A stretch of DNA of 64,000 bases from RGDT01 sp964630925 (GTDB taxonomy: Bacteria; Planctomycetota; Planctomycetia; Gemmatales; Gemmataceae): NCBI GenBank assembly GCA_964630925.1, contig CAZVZK010000038.1, positions 9,822 to 73,821 of the forward strand, read 5' to 3'. The position numbers were made by a program, and so were the translations under genes. Below are positions 29,209-37,386 of this stretch, one piece after another; positions within the stretch are counted from its first letter, which is position 1, and the number at the start of each line of letters is the position of its first letter. The notes below the pieces were generated by a model. That model saw nothing but the letters and a program-made list of their open reading frames with translations. It was not told the origin of the DNA and did no database searches.

Positions 29209-29345
29209 CGCCTCGACCCCCCGGATTGGAATGACTGTACACTCTCTTCTAACTCACGCCAGGCGCCAGTGCAAGGGCCGCCGCTGGACGGGTGCGCTCC
29301 CCGGCGGATAAAATGAGGAAGCCCGTCACCTCTCCGGAGCGCCTC

Positions 29346-31097
29346 ATGGCCCTATCCGCCGCGCAGGTCGAGCAGCAGAAGAAGCACGCCGAGGAGCTGC
29401 TGTTCTCCGGCCCCCAGTCGCTCGGCTTCGCCAAGGCGCTCTACTTCGGGCAGTTCAACTCCCCCCTCCTCTTCCCCTACCCCGAGCTGAGGCCCGACGA
29501 GCAGGCGGCCACGGCGAAGGCCATCGAGGAGGTGCGTGAGTTCTGCCGCACCGGCATCGACGCCGCCGCCATCGACCGCGACGCCCTCATCCCCCAATCC
29601 GTCATCGACGGCCTGGGCCGCATCGGCGTCCTCGGCATGACCGCGCCGACGGCGTCCGGCGGACGCTCCTTCGGGCAGCTGGCGTACACGAAGATCATGG
29701 AGGTGATCGGCGGCCATTGCGCCTCCACGGGCGTCTTCGTCAACGCCCACCACTCCATCGGCATCCGCTCCCTCATCCTCTTCGGCACGCCGGAGCAGCA
29801 GCAGCGCTGGCTGCCCGACCTGTGCAGCGGCAAGAAGCTCGGCGCGTTCGCCCTCACCGAGCAGGAGGCGGGGTCCGACGCGAGCAACGTGCAGACGACG
29901 GCCACCCCGACCGAGGACGGCAAGGGGTTCCTCCTCAACGGCGGCAAGAAGTGGATCACCAACGGCGGCATCGCCGACGTGCTGACGGTGATGGCCCGCA
30001 CACCCGGCCTGGCCGGCGGCGTGAACAAGAAGAAGGAGATCACGGCGTTCCTCGTCACGCCGGACATGCCCGGCTTCAAGGTCCTCGACCCGCGCATGGC
30101 GAAGAACTCGATCCGCGGCACGGCCACGGGCAAGATCGCGTTCGAGAACATGTATGTCCCGAAGGAGAACGTCCTCTGGCAGGTGGGCAAGGGCCTGCGG
30201 ATCGCCCTCACCGTGCTGGACTTCGGCCGGACGACGTTCGGCGCCTGCTGCACGGGCGTGGCCAAGGCGTGCGTCGAGGCGACGGTCAAGCACGCCAAGA
30301 AGCGCGTGCAGTTCGACCAGCCCCTCGCCGAGTTCGAGCTGGTGAAGAAGAAGATCGCGTGGATGGCGGCCCACGCCTACGCGATGGAGGCCACCACCGC
30401 CCAGTGCGCCGGCTTCATCGACAAGGGGTCCGAGGACTTCATGCTGGAGACGGCCATCCTCAAGGTGTGGTCCACCGACGCCCTGTGGAAGATCGTCAAC
30501 GACTGCCTCCAGGTGCAGGGCGGCAAGGGCTTCTTCATGGACGAGCCGTATGAGCGCTGGATGCGCGACGCGCGGCTGAACCTCGTCGGCGAGGGGGCCA
30601 ACGATGTGCTCCGTGCGTTCATCGCGATGGTCGGCATCAAGCCGCTGGCGGACTCGCTTTTGAAGGTGAAGAACGCGGCGGCGAACCCCTTCACAGGCTT
30701 CGGCACGCTCTGGAACTTCGGCGTCGGCGTGGTGCTGGATCACTTCCGCATCCCGGCGGTGCCGGTGCGCGACCCCTCCCTGTCCGGCTTCGCCCGCGAG
30801 CTGGGGACGCGGGTGCGCGATTTCGCCGTGGCCGTGCGGGGTGCGCTGTTTACGCACAGGGAGTCGATCCTGTTCAAGCAGTACGTGCAGGAGCGTATCG
30901 CCGACGCGGCGTGCGAGCTGTACTCATCGGCGTGCGTGCTGGCGCGGCTGGACTCGCCGCAGGCGGGCGACGAGGCCGTGGGCAAGCACTACCTGACGCT
31001 GTCATCGCGGCGGTTCAAGCAGTGCCTGGCGGCGTTGGCGGACAACGACGACGTCAGCACGACGCAGACGGCGGACGCGGTGCTGAAGGCGTATTGA
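29346..31097 (+). CDS. Acyl-CoA dehydrogenase
   Basis: The protein has 583 residues, longer than the 380-residue core and typical of the enlarged class with a C-terminal extra helical domain. The flavin/acyl motifs are ALTEQEAGSDASNVQTTATP with GGKKWITNGGIADVLTVMAR (residues about 175-220), and QVQGGKGFFMDEPYERWMRDARLNLVGEGANDVLR includes the segment holding the catalytic-base region of VLCAD-like enzymes. It oxidises acyl-CoA to trans-enoyl-CoA, passing electrons to ETF. ATG at 29346 follows GGAG (29336-29339), and a TAAAATG box lies at 29309-29315. No other beta-oxidation gene is adjacent. Confidence 0.92.
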   Translation: MALSAAQVEQQKKHAEELLFSGPQSLGFAKALYFGQFNSPLLFPYPELRPDEQAATAKAIEEVREFCRTGIDAAAIDRDALIPQSVIDGLGRIGVLGMTAPTASGGRSFGQLAYTKIMEVIGGHCASTGVFVNAHHSIGIRSLILFGTPEQQQRWLPDLCSGKKLGAFALTEQEAGSDASNVQTTATPTEDGKGFLLNGGKKWITNGGIADVLTVMARTPGLAGGVNKKKEITAFLVTPDMPGFKVLDPRMAKNSIRGTATGKIAFENMYVPKENVLWQVGKGLRIALTVLDFGRTTFGACCTGVAKACVEATVKHAKKRVQFDQPLAEFELVKKKIAWMAAHAYAMEATTAQCAGFIDKGSEDFMLETAILKVWSTDALWKIVNDCLQVQGGKGFFMDEPYERWMRDARLNLVGEGANDVLRAFIAMVGIKPLADSLLKVKNAAANPFTGFGTLWNFGVGVVLDHFRIPAVPVRDPSLSGFARELGTRVRDFAVAVRGALFTHRESILFKQYVQERIADAACELYSSACVLARLDSPQAGDEAVGKHYLTLSSRRFKQCLAALADNDDVSTTQTADAVLKAY

Positions 31098-31336
31098 AGC
31101 CGCCCGCGGTGCCAGGACGCGCGATCGCCCGTTTTCCACGGGGTCAGCCGATCGCCTCCTCGAGGCGCCTGCGCCGGCACGCGTCGAGATACGAGACCTC
31201 GAGATCGAGTGCGAGGCAGCACCATCCTACCACGTCCCGGCCCGGGCCGCCACGCCCCGGTGGGCGAGCGCTGCCTGAAACCGCCGCGGCGGCATGGGGT
31301 TTGCTCAGCCATCTCCCTCGTTGGGGAGGGACTGCC
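31098..31336. other. Intergenic region
   Basis: There is no convincing gene in these 239 bases. On the minus strand a short frame reads DLEVSYLDACRRRRLEEAIG at 31145-31204, too short and isolated to call. No terminator with a T-run is seen after the dehydrogenase. Confidence 0.3.
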
Positions 31337-31891
31337 ATGAGCGTGCAACGTGTCGCGGACAACTGGGGGTGGTTTCTCGCCTTCGGCCTCCTGCTGATCG
31401 TCATGGGGGTGGTGGCACTGGCGGCGCCTCTGGCGACGACGGTGGTGGCGATGGAGTTCTTCGGCGTCCTCCTGCTGGTGGGCGCGGTGGCGCAATGGGC
31501 GCACGCCTACCACCACCGCGACTGGGGCGGGGCGATGCTCGGCGTGCTGCTCGGGGCGCTGTACGTGGCGGCGGGCGTGGCGCTGATGACGAGGCCGGTG
31601 CTTGGGGCGGCGGTGTTCACCCTGATGCTCGGCTTCGCCGTCCTCCTCGGCGGGGTCGCGCGGGTGCTGCTGTCGTTCATGCACCGGCGTTTCACCGGGT
31701 GGCTGATGATGCTGCTGGGCGGCCTGGTGAGCCTGCTCCTGGGCGGGCTGATCGTGGCCGGCTGGCCGGAGTCGCTCGTCGTGATCGGGGTGTTCATCGG
31801 CGTCGATCTGATCGTGGGCGGCCTGTCGTGGGTGGCTTTGGCCCTGACGGCGCGTGAGCTGAGCGTGCCGGCGGGTCACGTCCCCGGGTAG
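31337..31891 (+). CDS. HdeD/DUF308-family membrane protein
   Basis: The protein has 184 residues and about six evenly spaced hydrophobic helices, the layout of HdeD. Family-like segments are WGWFLAFGLLLIVMGVVALA at the N-terminus, MEFFGVLLLVGAVAQWAHAY and GVFIGVDLIVGGLSWVALAL at the C-terminus. E. coli HdeD is linked to acid stress at high cell density, but most homologues are uncharacterised. ATG at 31337 follows GGGGAGGG at 31323-31330. The gene is convergent with the MFS gene, with a strong hairpin between the two stops. Confidence 0.85.
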   Translation: MSVQRVADNWGWFLAFGLLLIVMGVVALAAPLATTVVAMEFFGVLLLVGAVAQWAHAYHHRDWGGAMLGVLLGALYVAAGVALMTRPVLGAAVFTLMLGFAVLLGGVARVLLSFMHRRFTGWLMMLLGGLVSLLLGGLIVAGWPESLVVIGVFIGVDLIVGGLSWVALALTARELSVPAGHVPG

Positions 31892-31915
31892 GGCACGTTG
31901 GGCGGATGAATGAAG

Positions 31916-31949
31916 AGGGCCGGCCCGCGCCTCGGCGCGGGCCGGCCCT
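31916..31949. terminator. Bidirectional hairpin between convergent genes
   Basis: A perfect 15-base-pair stem (31916-31930 with 31935-31949, AGGGCCGGCCCGCGC) has a 4-base loop CTCG. It lies between the stops of the HdeD-like and MFS genes. There is no T-run, so it may end transcription with Rho's help or protect both 3' ends. Confidence 0.65.
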
Positions 31950-31968
31950 GCGTGCGTTCACCGGGCGG

Positions 31969-33723
31969 TCAATGCCCTTCCTTGGGCGTCCCGTCGATGT
32001 TCAGCGGCTTGTATCCGCCGATGGACATGAAGTAGAGGAGCATGAGCAGGTACAGGACGGCCATCGTCGCCGGGATGGCGGCGTCGGCGATGAGCGTCTT
32101 GCGGTCGCCGGCGATGCTGGCCTCGAACACGGCCTTCTCGTCGGCCGACAGGGAGTTGACCGCGTCAGCGGTCGGCTTGCCCTCCTTCTCCAGGCGCTCG
32201 CGCTCCGCCTTCACCTTCTTGGCGATGTCGCCCAGCTTCTTGGCGTCGATGCGGTCCACCTTGCCCTGCCCCATGAAGTCCGCCGGGGCCTCGGCCTTGT
32301 ACTTCTCGAACAGGGCCGGGCTCTCGGCCTTCAACGCCTCGCCGGCGAAGCGGTCCTTGGCGTAGCCGAGGCCCGCCGAGCCGATCAGGCCGGCCGACAG
32401 CATGCCGATGCCGCCCATGATGCTGATGGCGATGGCCCCCGTCCGGGGGAACCGGTCGCTGGCGACGGCCAGCATCGTCGGCCAGAAGAACGTCTTGCCG
32501 ACGGCGTAGACCGCGAGGGCCGCCATCGCCATCAGGAACGAGTTCATCTGGCTACTGAGCAGCAGGCCGCCGGCCGCCAGCACGGAGCAGACCAGCAGCA
32601 GGGCGACGGGGGACAGGCCCATCTTCTTCTCGATGAAGTCGGCGCAGAAGCGCAGGCCGAACATGATGAGCGAGGTCCATACGAACAGGATCTTGCCCTG
32701 CTCGGAGGTGAGGATGTTGCCCGTGATGTTCTGGATCCAGCCGTCGGTGCCCAGCTCGACGGCGCCGACCAGGGCGTGGGTGATGAACAGGACGAACAGC
32801 AGGAACGACCCGAACGAGAAGTTGGTGAGGAGCGCGACCGCGATGAGCAGCACGGCGCCGATGCCGTAGCCGATGATCTGGCTGATCAGCTTGGCGTTGG
32901 CGACGGCGGCCGCGTCGGAGGCGTCCTTGGGGGCGAGGAGGGGGTCGAAGATCCCCATGAAGAACAGGGCCAGTAGGAAGCACACGGCGAGGGCGCCGAG
33001 GATGCCCACGTCCTTGAACATGTCGCCCAGGCTCAGGCCCGACTTGGACGCCTCCGACTTGGGCATCGGCTGGCCCAGGAACATCAGGCCGTAGATGGCC
33101 GTGGGCACGAGGAACAGGCCGAGCTGCGACTTCCAGTCCCACTTGAGCTGCTCGCCCAGCACCCAGCCGACCACGCCGCCGAGGACGAGGCCGAGCGGCC
33201 AGGAGGCGTGGAGGATGTTCAGGTAGTGGGTGCGGTTCTTGGGGAAGAGGGTGGCGACGAGCGGGTTGGCGACGGCCTCAAGCGTGCCGTTGGCCAGTCC
33301 GAAGAGGAACGTGCCCCAGAAGAGGAGGCTGTAGACGAGCTTGGGGTCCATGCCCTTCTGGGCGAGGAAGGTGATGACGGCCGAGCTGACGTGGAAGAGG
33401 AACGCCGCGATGACCAGTTTGCCGTAGCCGATCTTGTCGGCGATGACGCCGCCGATGATGATCCCGAAGCAGAAGCTGGTGAAGCCGGCGCCGTTGATGT
33501 CGCCCAGCTCCTTGTTGCCGAGGCCGAAGTCACGGCCCCAGTCGTCGAGGATGCCGCCGCGGATGGCGAAGCCGACGCCTGCGGCGAGGATGGCCATGAA
33601 GCCGGCGTACAGCAGGAGGTACGCGTTGGCCGGCGGGGCGTCGGCGCCGGGCAGGCTCAAGGAGCCGTCGCCGCCGAGGGGGCGGTCGGAAACGCCGCCC
33701 GGCCCCTTGATCTGATCGGTCAT
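31969..33723 (-). CDS. MFS transporter
   Basis: The protein has 584 residues with about twelve membrane helices. The first helix starts near residue 35 (YLLLYAGFMAILAAGVGFAI); GGVIADKIGYGKLVIAAF carries the GxxxDRxG-like loop 2-3 motif in modified form. A long charged insertion between the last helices (KKLGDIAKKVKAERERLEKE and following) is unusual for MFS and makes the protein larger than the usual 400-450 residues. Related planctomycete proteins are annotated as sugar (FucP-like) or general MFS; substrate cannot be told. ATG at 33723 is chosen because the upstream extension is unlike coding sequence. Confidence 0.85.
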   Translation of the reverse strand: MTDQIKGPGGVSDRPLGGDGSLSLPGADAPPANAYLLLYAGFMAILAAGVGFAIRGGILDDWGRDFGLGNKELGDINGAGFTSFCFGIIIGGVIADKIGYGKLVIAAFLFHVSSAVITFLAQKGMDPKLVYSLLFWGTFLFGLANGTLEAVANPLVATLFPKNRTHYLNILHASWPLGLVLGGVVGWVLGEQLKWDWKSQLGLFLVPTAIYGLMFLGQPMPKSEASKSGLSLGDMFKDVGILGALAVCFLLALFFMGIFDPLLAPKDASDAAAVANAKLISQIIGYGIGAVLLIAVALLTNFSFGSFLLFVLFITHALVGAVELGTDGWIQNITGNILTSEQGKILFVWTSLIMFGLRFCADFIEKKMGLSPVALLLVCSVLAAGGLLLSSQMNSFLMAMAALAVYAVGKTFFWPTMLAVASDRFPRTGAIAISIMGGIGMLSAGLIGSAGLGYAKDRFAGEALKAESPALFEKYKAEAPADFMGQGKVDRIDAKKLGDIAKKVKAERERLEKEGKPTADAVNSLSADEKAVFEASIAGDRKTLIADAAIPATMAVLYLLMLLYFMSIGGYKPLNIDGTPKEGH

Positions 33724-33821
33724 GTGGGTGCTGTCCCCGGAGAGGTTGATTTCGGCCGCTGGCAGGTAGGAGATTGGGATATCACCCGGCCGCCGCTCCG
33801 TCAAACCTCCCCCGCCAGGAT

Positions 33822-34577
33822 TCACCCCGCCCCCAGCGCCGCCCTCATCTTCACCAACGCGCTCTCCTGCATCTGCCGCACCCTCTCCTTCGACAGCCCC
33901 ATCTCACGCCCCACCTGCTCCAGCGTCCCGCCGCGGCCCCCCTCGTCCAGCCGGAACCGCCGCCGGATCACCCGCTTCTCGCGGCACGACAGCAGCTCGT
34001 GCCCCTCGCGCAGCAGCTCGTCCACCGGCGGCAGGCCGCCGGGCTCCCGCGGGGTGTCCCCCTCGCTCGGCCCGCCGTCGGGGAGCGAATCCAGGGGCAG
34101 CCACCGCGCCAGCCGGTCCGCCGCCCTCTTCTGCGACATCCGCGACAGCGCCCGCATCAGGCACGTGAAGGCGTAGGTGCTGAACCGCACCCCCATCCAG
34201 GGGTTGTACGCCGTCACCGCCTGGATCAGGACCAGGTGGCAGTCCCCCGCCATGTCGTCCGCATGACCCGCCGGCGGCGACCACCGCCGCACCGCCCGGT
34301 AGATCAGCTTGCGGTTGCCCAGCACGATCCGGTCACGCAGGCTCAGATGCGCCGACCGCCAGAACGCCCGCCCGCTGTCATTCGCGGCCTTCGCGGAACG
34401 CCACGCGGCGTAGTGCATCCGCTTGGCCAGGTCGCGCGTCACGTCGTCCGGCATGTGCGTGCCCGCGAAGTCGTCCGCCGACGCCGCCCGGGGCCCGTAC
34501 ATCTGCTCCGCGCCACGCTCCCGGAACGTCTCGTGCTCGACGTGATACGGCACGCCCTTGTCGCCCTGCTTCTCCAC
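33822..34577 (-). CDS. Sigma-70 family RNA polymerase sigma factor
   Basis: The protein has 251 residues from GTG at 34577, chosen because GGGGGAGGTG precedes it and a good promoter lies at 34618-34645; longer frames would start at or upstream of the promoter. Region 2 is at about residues 80-148 (RDRIVLGNRKLIYRAVRRWS...GVRFSTYAFTCLMRALSRM) and region 4 at about 195-246 (LSCREKRVIRRRFRLDEGG...LEQVGREMGLSKERVRQMQ). Region 4 with KERVRQMQ resembles the primary-sigma group more than ECF factors, but region 1.2 is missing, as in alternative group 3/4 factors. It is divergent from a MerR-type regulator and shares repeat sequences with its promoter. Confidence 0.88.
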   Translation of the reverse strand: MEKQGDKGVPYHVEHETFRERGAEQMYGPRAASADDFAGTHMPDDVTRDLAKRMHYAAWRSAKAANDSGRAFWRSAHLSLRDRIVLGNRKLIYRAVRRWSPPAGHADDMAGDCHLVLIQAVTAYNPWMGVRFSTYAFTCLMRALSRMSQKRAADRLARWLPLDSLPDGGPSEGDTPREPGGLPPVDELLREGHELLSCREKRVIRRRFRLDEGGRGGTLEQVGREMGLSKERVRQMQESALVKMRAALGAG

Positions 34578-34590
34578 GGCACACCTCCCC

Positions 34591-34612
34591 CATAAATCGT
34601 CCAAATCGTCCA
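34591..34612 (-). promoter_or_regulatory. 9-bp direct repeats before the sigma-factor start (putative operator)
   Basis: On the minus strand GTGGACGAT and TTGGACGAT stand in tandem with a 9-base period, directly after the -10 box. The same words recur before the divergent MerR-type gene at 34720-34742, so one protein probably binds both. Confidence 0.55.
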
Positions 34613-34617
34613 CACTC

Positions 34618-34645
34618 AGTGTAGGCACTCCGCCCCTCGTGTCAA
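34618..34645 (-). promoter_or_regulatory. Promoter of the sigma-factor gene
   Basis: There is a consensus -35 TTGACA (34640-34645) and a -10 TACACT (34618-34623) with a 16-base spacer, on the minus strand. Transcription would begin near 34611, about 34 bases before the GTG start. Confidence 0.75.
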
Positions 34646-34706
34646 GAGAGTCTGCGAATTCCCGGCGAATCTGCGGATTGCACTGGAGGGCAGAAGGGCT
34701 GTCGGC

Positions 34707-34712
34707 TATACT
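34707..34712 (+). promoter_or_regulatory. -10 box of the MerR-type regulator gene
   Basis: TATACT lies on the plus strand 34 bases before the ATG. The nearest TTGCAC is 23 bases upstream, too far for a normal -35, which is usual for promoters that need an activator or are twisted by a MerR protein. Confidence 0.5.
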
Positions 34713-34719
34713 ACCGTGG

Positions 34720-34742
34720 ATGGATTGGACGCTTTGGACGAT
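34720..34742 (+). promoter_or_regulatory. 9-bp direct repeats before the MerR-type gene (putative operator)
   Basis: TTGGACGCT and TTGGACGAT are in tandem, preceded by a weaker GTGGATGGA, all with a 9-base period. They lie between the -10 and the ATG, where a bound protein would block transcription. Confidence 0.55.
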
Positions 34743-34746
34743 ATGC

Positions 34747-35604
34747 ATGAGTGACGAAAGAAGGCTGCTGGGCTCGCGTGAGGCCGCCGAGATGCTCGGC
34801 GTCGGGGAGTCCACGGTCAAGCGCTGGGTCGATCAGGGCGTGCTGCCGGCGGAGCGGACGGCGGGCCGGCACCGCAAGATCCGCAGGGCCGACCTGCTGC
34901 GCGTGGCGCGGGAGCGCGGCCTGCCGCTGCGGGCGCCCGCGGCCGTGGACGAGCTGGAGGGCCGGCTGCACGCGGCGATGCTGGCCGGTGATCACGACGC
35001 GGCGTACGCGGCGCTGCGCGACGGCCGGCACTGCGGGATGACGATGGCGGAGATCGGGGATCGGCTCGTCTCGCCGGCGATGGCCCACATCGGCCACGGC
35101 TGGGCGACGAAGAAGATCGACGTGTACGAGGAGCACCGGGCGACGCAGGCGTGCCTGTCGGCCGTGCTGGCCTTGCGGCTGGGCCTGCCGCGTCCGGGCG
35201 CCGACGCGCCGCTGGCGCTGGGCGGCGGCGCCGAGGGCGACCATTACCAGCTGGCCAACCTCCTGGTCGAGATGACGCTGATCGAGGCCGGGTGGGCCGC
35301 CGAGAACATCGGCCCGAACACGCCGTGGCCCTCCCTCTGCCGCGCCGTCCGCGAACGCCGCCCGCGCCTGGTGTGGCTGTCGTGTAGCCATCTGCCGGAC
35401 GCCGAGGCGTTCGTCGCCGGTTACGCCACGCTGCACGCCGATGCGGCGCGTGTGGGCGCGTCCGTCGCCGTCGGCGGGCGGGCCCTGGGGGAGGCCGTCC
35501 GGCCGCGCCTGACTTACGCGCACTTCGGCGACCGGCTGGCGAACCTGGCGCTCTACGCCCGCGACCTGCGCCGCGGCCCTGCCGCACGGACGCCCTCCGC
35601 GTAG
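34747..35604 (+). CDS. MerR-type regulator with B12-binding-like C-terminal domain (LitR/CarH-like)
   Basis: The protein has 285 residues from ATG at 34747. Residues 5-60 are a MerR/excisionase-type winged helix (LLGSREAAEMLGVGESTVKR, then GRHRKIRRADLLRVA). About 75-150 are helical, as in the B12-binding cap domain. About 150-275 resemble the cobalamin-binding Rossmann fold (GAEGDHYQLANLLVEMTLIE, PSLCRAVRERRPRLVWLSCS). The His in GDHYQL sits in a region where CarH-type proteins carry GExHxLG, so cofactor binding is plausible but unproven. Known relatives (LitR, CarH) repress light-induced genes using adenosylcobalamin as photosensor, and LitR is divergent from a sigma factor. The pairing here is the same; shared 9-bp repeats lie before both genes. 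Confidence 0.75.
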   Translation: MSDERRLLGSREAAEMLGVGESTVKRWVDQGVLPAERTAGRHRKIRRADLLRVARERGLPLRAPAAVDELEGRLHAAMLAGDHDAAYAALRDGRHCGMTMAEIGDRLVSPAMAHIGHGWATKKIDVYEEHRATQACLSAVLALRLGLPRPGADAPLALGGGAEGDHYQLANLLVEMTLIEAGWAAENIGPNTPWPSLCRAVRERRPRLVWLSCSHLPDAEAFVAGYATLHADAARVGASVAVGGRALGEAVRPRLTYAHFGDRLANLALYARDLRRGPAARTPSA

Positions 35605-35639
35605 GATGCCGGCTGTCGCCGCACCCGGAGCGTCCCACC

Positions 35640-36923
35640 GTGCCTCACCGCGTCGTCATCGTCGGCGGGGGCTTCGGCGGCCTGTACGCCGCCCAGGCCC
35701 TCAACAAAGCCCCCGTCGAGGTCACCCTCCTCGACCGCCGCAACTTCCACCTCTTCCAGCCGCTCCTGTATCAGGTCGCCACCGGCGGGCTGTCGCCGGC
35801 CAACATCGCCGCCCCCCTCCGGGCCGTGCTCCGCCGCCAGCGCAACGCCACGGTGCTGCTCGCCGAGGTGAGCGGCTTCGACCTGGCGGCGAAGGAGGTG
35901 ATCCTCGCCGACGGGCGCGCCCCCTACGACTCGCTGATCGTGGCGGCGGGGGCGCGGCACCACTACTTCGGGCACCCCGAGTGGGAGGCCGTCGCGCCGG
36001 GGCTCAAGACCATCGAGGACGCCACGACGATGCGCCGCAAGGTGCTGACGGCGTTCGAGCAGGCCGAACGCACCGACGACCCGCTCCTGCGGCAGGCGCT
36101 CTTGACGTTCGTGGTGGTGGGCGGCGGGCCGACGGGGGTGGAGCTGGCCGGCGCGGTGGGCGAGCTGGCGCACCACACGCTGCGCGGCAACTTCCGCCGC
36201 AGCGACCCGGCGAAGGCCCGGGTGTTTCTGCTGGAGGCGGCGGGCCGCATCCTGGGGACGTACCCGGAATCGCTGTCGGCGAGCGCGGTGAAGTCGCTGG
36301 CGTCGCTGGGGGTGACGGTGCGCGTCAACACCGCCGTGACGGCCCTGGCGCCGGGGGCGGTGACGGTCAAGAGCGGCGGGGTGGAGGAGGTGATCGCGGC
36401 GCACACGGTGCTGTGGGGCGCGGGCGTGCAGGCGTCGCCCCTGGCGGCGGCGCTGGCCCAGGCGTCCGGGGCGAAGCTGGACCGCGCGGGGCGGATCGAG
36501 GTGCTGGCGGACTGCACGCTGCCGGGCCACCCGGAGGTGTTCTGTATCGGCGACATGGCGAACTACCCGCACCAGGACGGCAAGCCGCTGCCGGGCGTCG
36601 CCCCCGTGGCGATGCAGCAGGGGGCCTACGCCGCGGAGATGATCCGCAAGCGTGTCGAGGGCGGCACGCCCCCGGGGCCGTTCCGCTACAAGGACCAGGG
36701 CAATATGGCGACCATCGGGCGGGCGGCGGCGGTGGCGGACCTGGGGTGGCTGCGGCTATCGGGCTACCCGGCGTGGCTGGCGTGGCTGTTCGTGCATCTG
36801 CTGTACCTGATCGCGTTCGAGAACCGCGTGCTGGTGCTGTTCCAGTGGGCGTGGAGTTACATCACGCGGGGGCGGGCGGCGCGGCTCATCACCTCACCAG
36901 AAAGGATGAGGGATGAGGGATGA
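35640..36923 (+). CDS. ndh: Type II NADH:quinone oxidoreductase (NDH-2)
   Basis: The protein has 427 residues and starts at GTG 35640, with GGAG upstream and a TAGGATG box at 35602-35608. It passes electrons from NADH to quinone through FAD without pumping protons. The FAD site is at the N-terminus (RVVIVGGGFGGLYAAQALN), the NADH site at about residues 157-180 (TFVVVGGGPTGVELAGAVGE), and the second FAD motif near HPEVFCIGDMANY. The C-terminus ends in amphipathic/hydrophobic helices (AWLFVHLLYLIAFENRVLVL) that anchor the protein to the membrane. It follows the MerR-type gene by 35 bases; whether that regulator controls it is unknown. Confidence 0.92.
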   Translation: MPHRVVIVGGGFGGLYAAQALNKAPVEVTLLDRRNFHLFQPLLYQVATGGLSPANIAAPLRAVLRRQRNATVLLAEVSGFDLAAKEVILADGRAPYDSLIVAAGARHHYFGHPEWEAVAPGLKTIEDATTMRRKVLTAFEQAERTDDPLLRQALLTFVVVGGGPTGVELAGAVGELAHHTLRGNFRRSDPAKARVFLLEAAGRILGTYPESLSASAVKSLASLGVTVRVNTAVTALAPGAVTVKSGGVEEVIAAHTVLWGAGVQASPLAAALAQASGAKLDRAGRIEVLADCTLPGHPEVFCIGDMANYPHQDGKPLPGVAPVAMQQGAYAAEMIRKRVEGGTPPGPFRYKDQGNMATIGRAAAVADLGWLRLSGYPAWLAWLFVHLLYLIAFENRVLVLFQWAWSYITRGRAARLITSPERMRDEG

Positions 36924-37184
36924 AAGAGAACAGGCGACGACCCGCCTGGATTCATCCCTCGTAACCGTTCGGCCCCTGAAGTGACACCGGGATGGCCTGG
37001 TTCAAAGGCGGGGGGTACGCAGGAGGGGCGGGCGCGGCATCGGAAGATCTGGATCGCCGGGGCTGACGCGGCTGACGCCCCCGGCCCGGCCCGCGCGGCG
37101 TCACCACCTCAGGATCATGCGCAGATGCGCGCCCGAGCGCCGGGCGATTCGTTTCCGTCGCGCGGGGGGGTGTGAGGGGGTCAG

Positions 37185-37244
37185 GGAAACGAACTTCCTC
37201 AAGTCGTGATGATGCCTGCATTTGCGGCGTGGAAGTTCGTTTCC
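37185..37244. repeat. 14-bp inverted repeat
   Basis: GGAAACGAACTTCC at 37185-37198 pairs perfectly with GGAAGTTCGTTTCC at 37231-37244, with 32 bases between. The word TTCGTTTCC also occurs in the adjoining direct repeats and, imperfectly, at 37148-37156, so the region is a cluster of one repeat family. Confidence 0.75.
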
Positions 37245-37246
37245 GT

Positions 37247-37352
37247 GGTTCGTTTCCTTCACTGATGGGCGTCCATGCGCCTCCATCCGGGGTGTCCGCA
37301 CGCTGAGGTTCGTTCCCTTCACCGATAGGCGTCCATCCGACCCCATCAGGGG
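37247..37352. repeat. Two imperfect 46-bp direct repeats
   Basis: Copies at 37247-37292 and 37307-37352 start 60 bases apart and agree at roughly four of five positions, sharing GGTTCGTT, CCTTCA and GGCGTCCAT. Two copies and variable sequence do not make a CRISPR array. Confidence 0.65.
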
Positions 37353-37386
37353 CGAGGGCAACCCCCGCCCGAACGGATACTCGCGC

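Larger units (their letters stand above)
36924..37386. other. Repeat-containing intergenic region
   Basis: No gene is supported in these 463 bases. The right half holds an inverted repeat (37185-37244) and two 46-base direct repeats (37247-37292, 37307-37352). Short frames on the minus strand are translations of these repeats. The composition of 37185-37330 is less GC-rich than the flanks. Confidence 0.5.

Noticed and set aside
34578..34820. Longer sigma-factor start upstream of 34577
   Set aside because: It would begin at or before the TTGACA/TACACT promoter; the GTG at 34577 has a strong ribosome site.
37247..37352. Two-repeat CRISPR-like array
   Set aside because: Only two copies, too divergent, with no spacer-like regularity and no cas genes.
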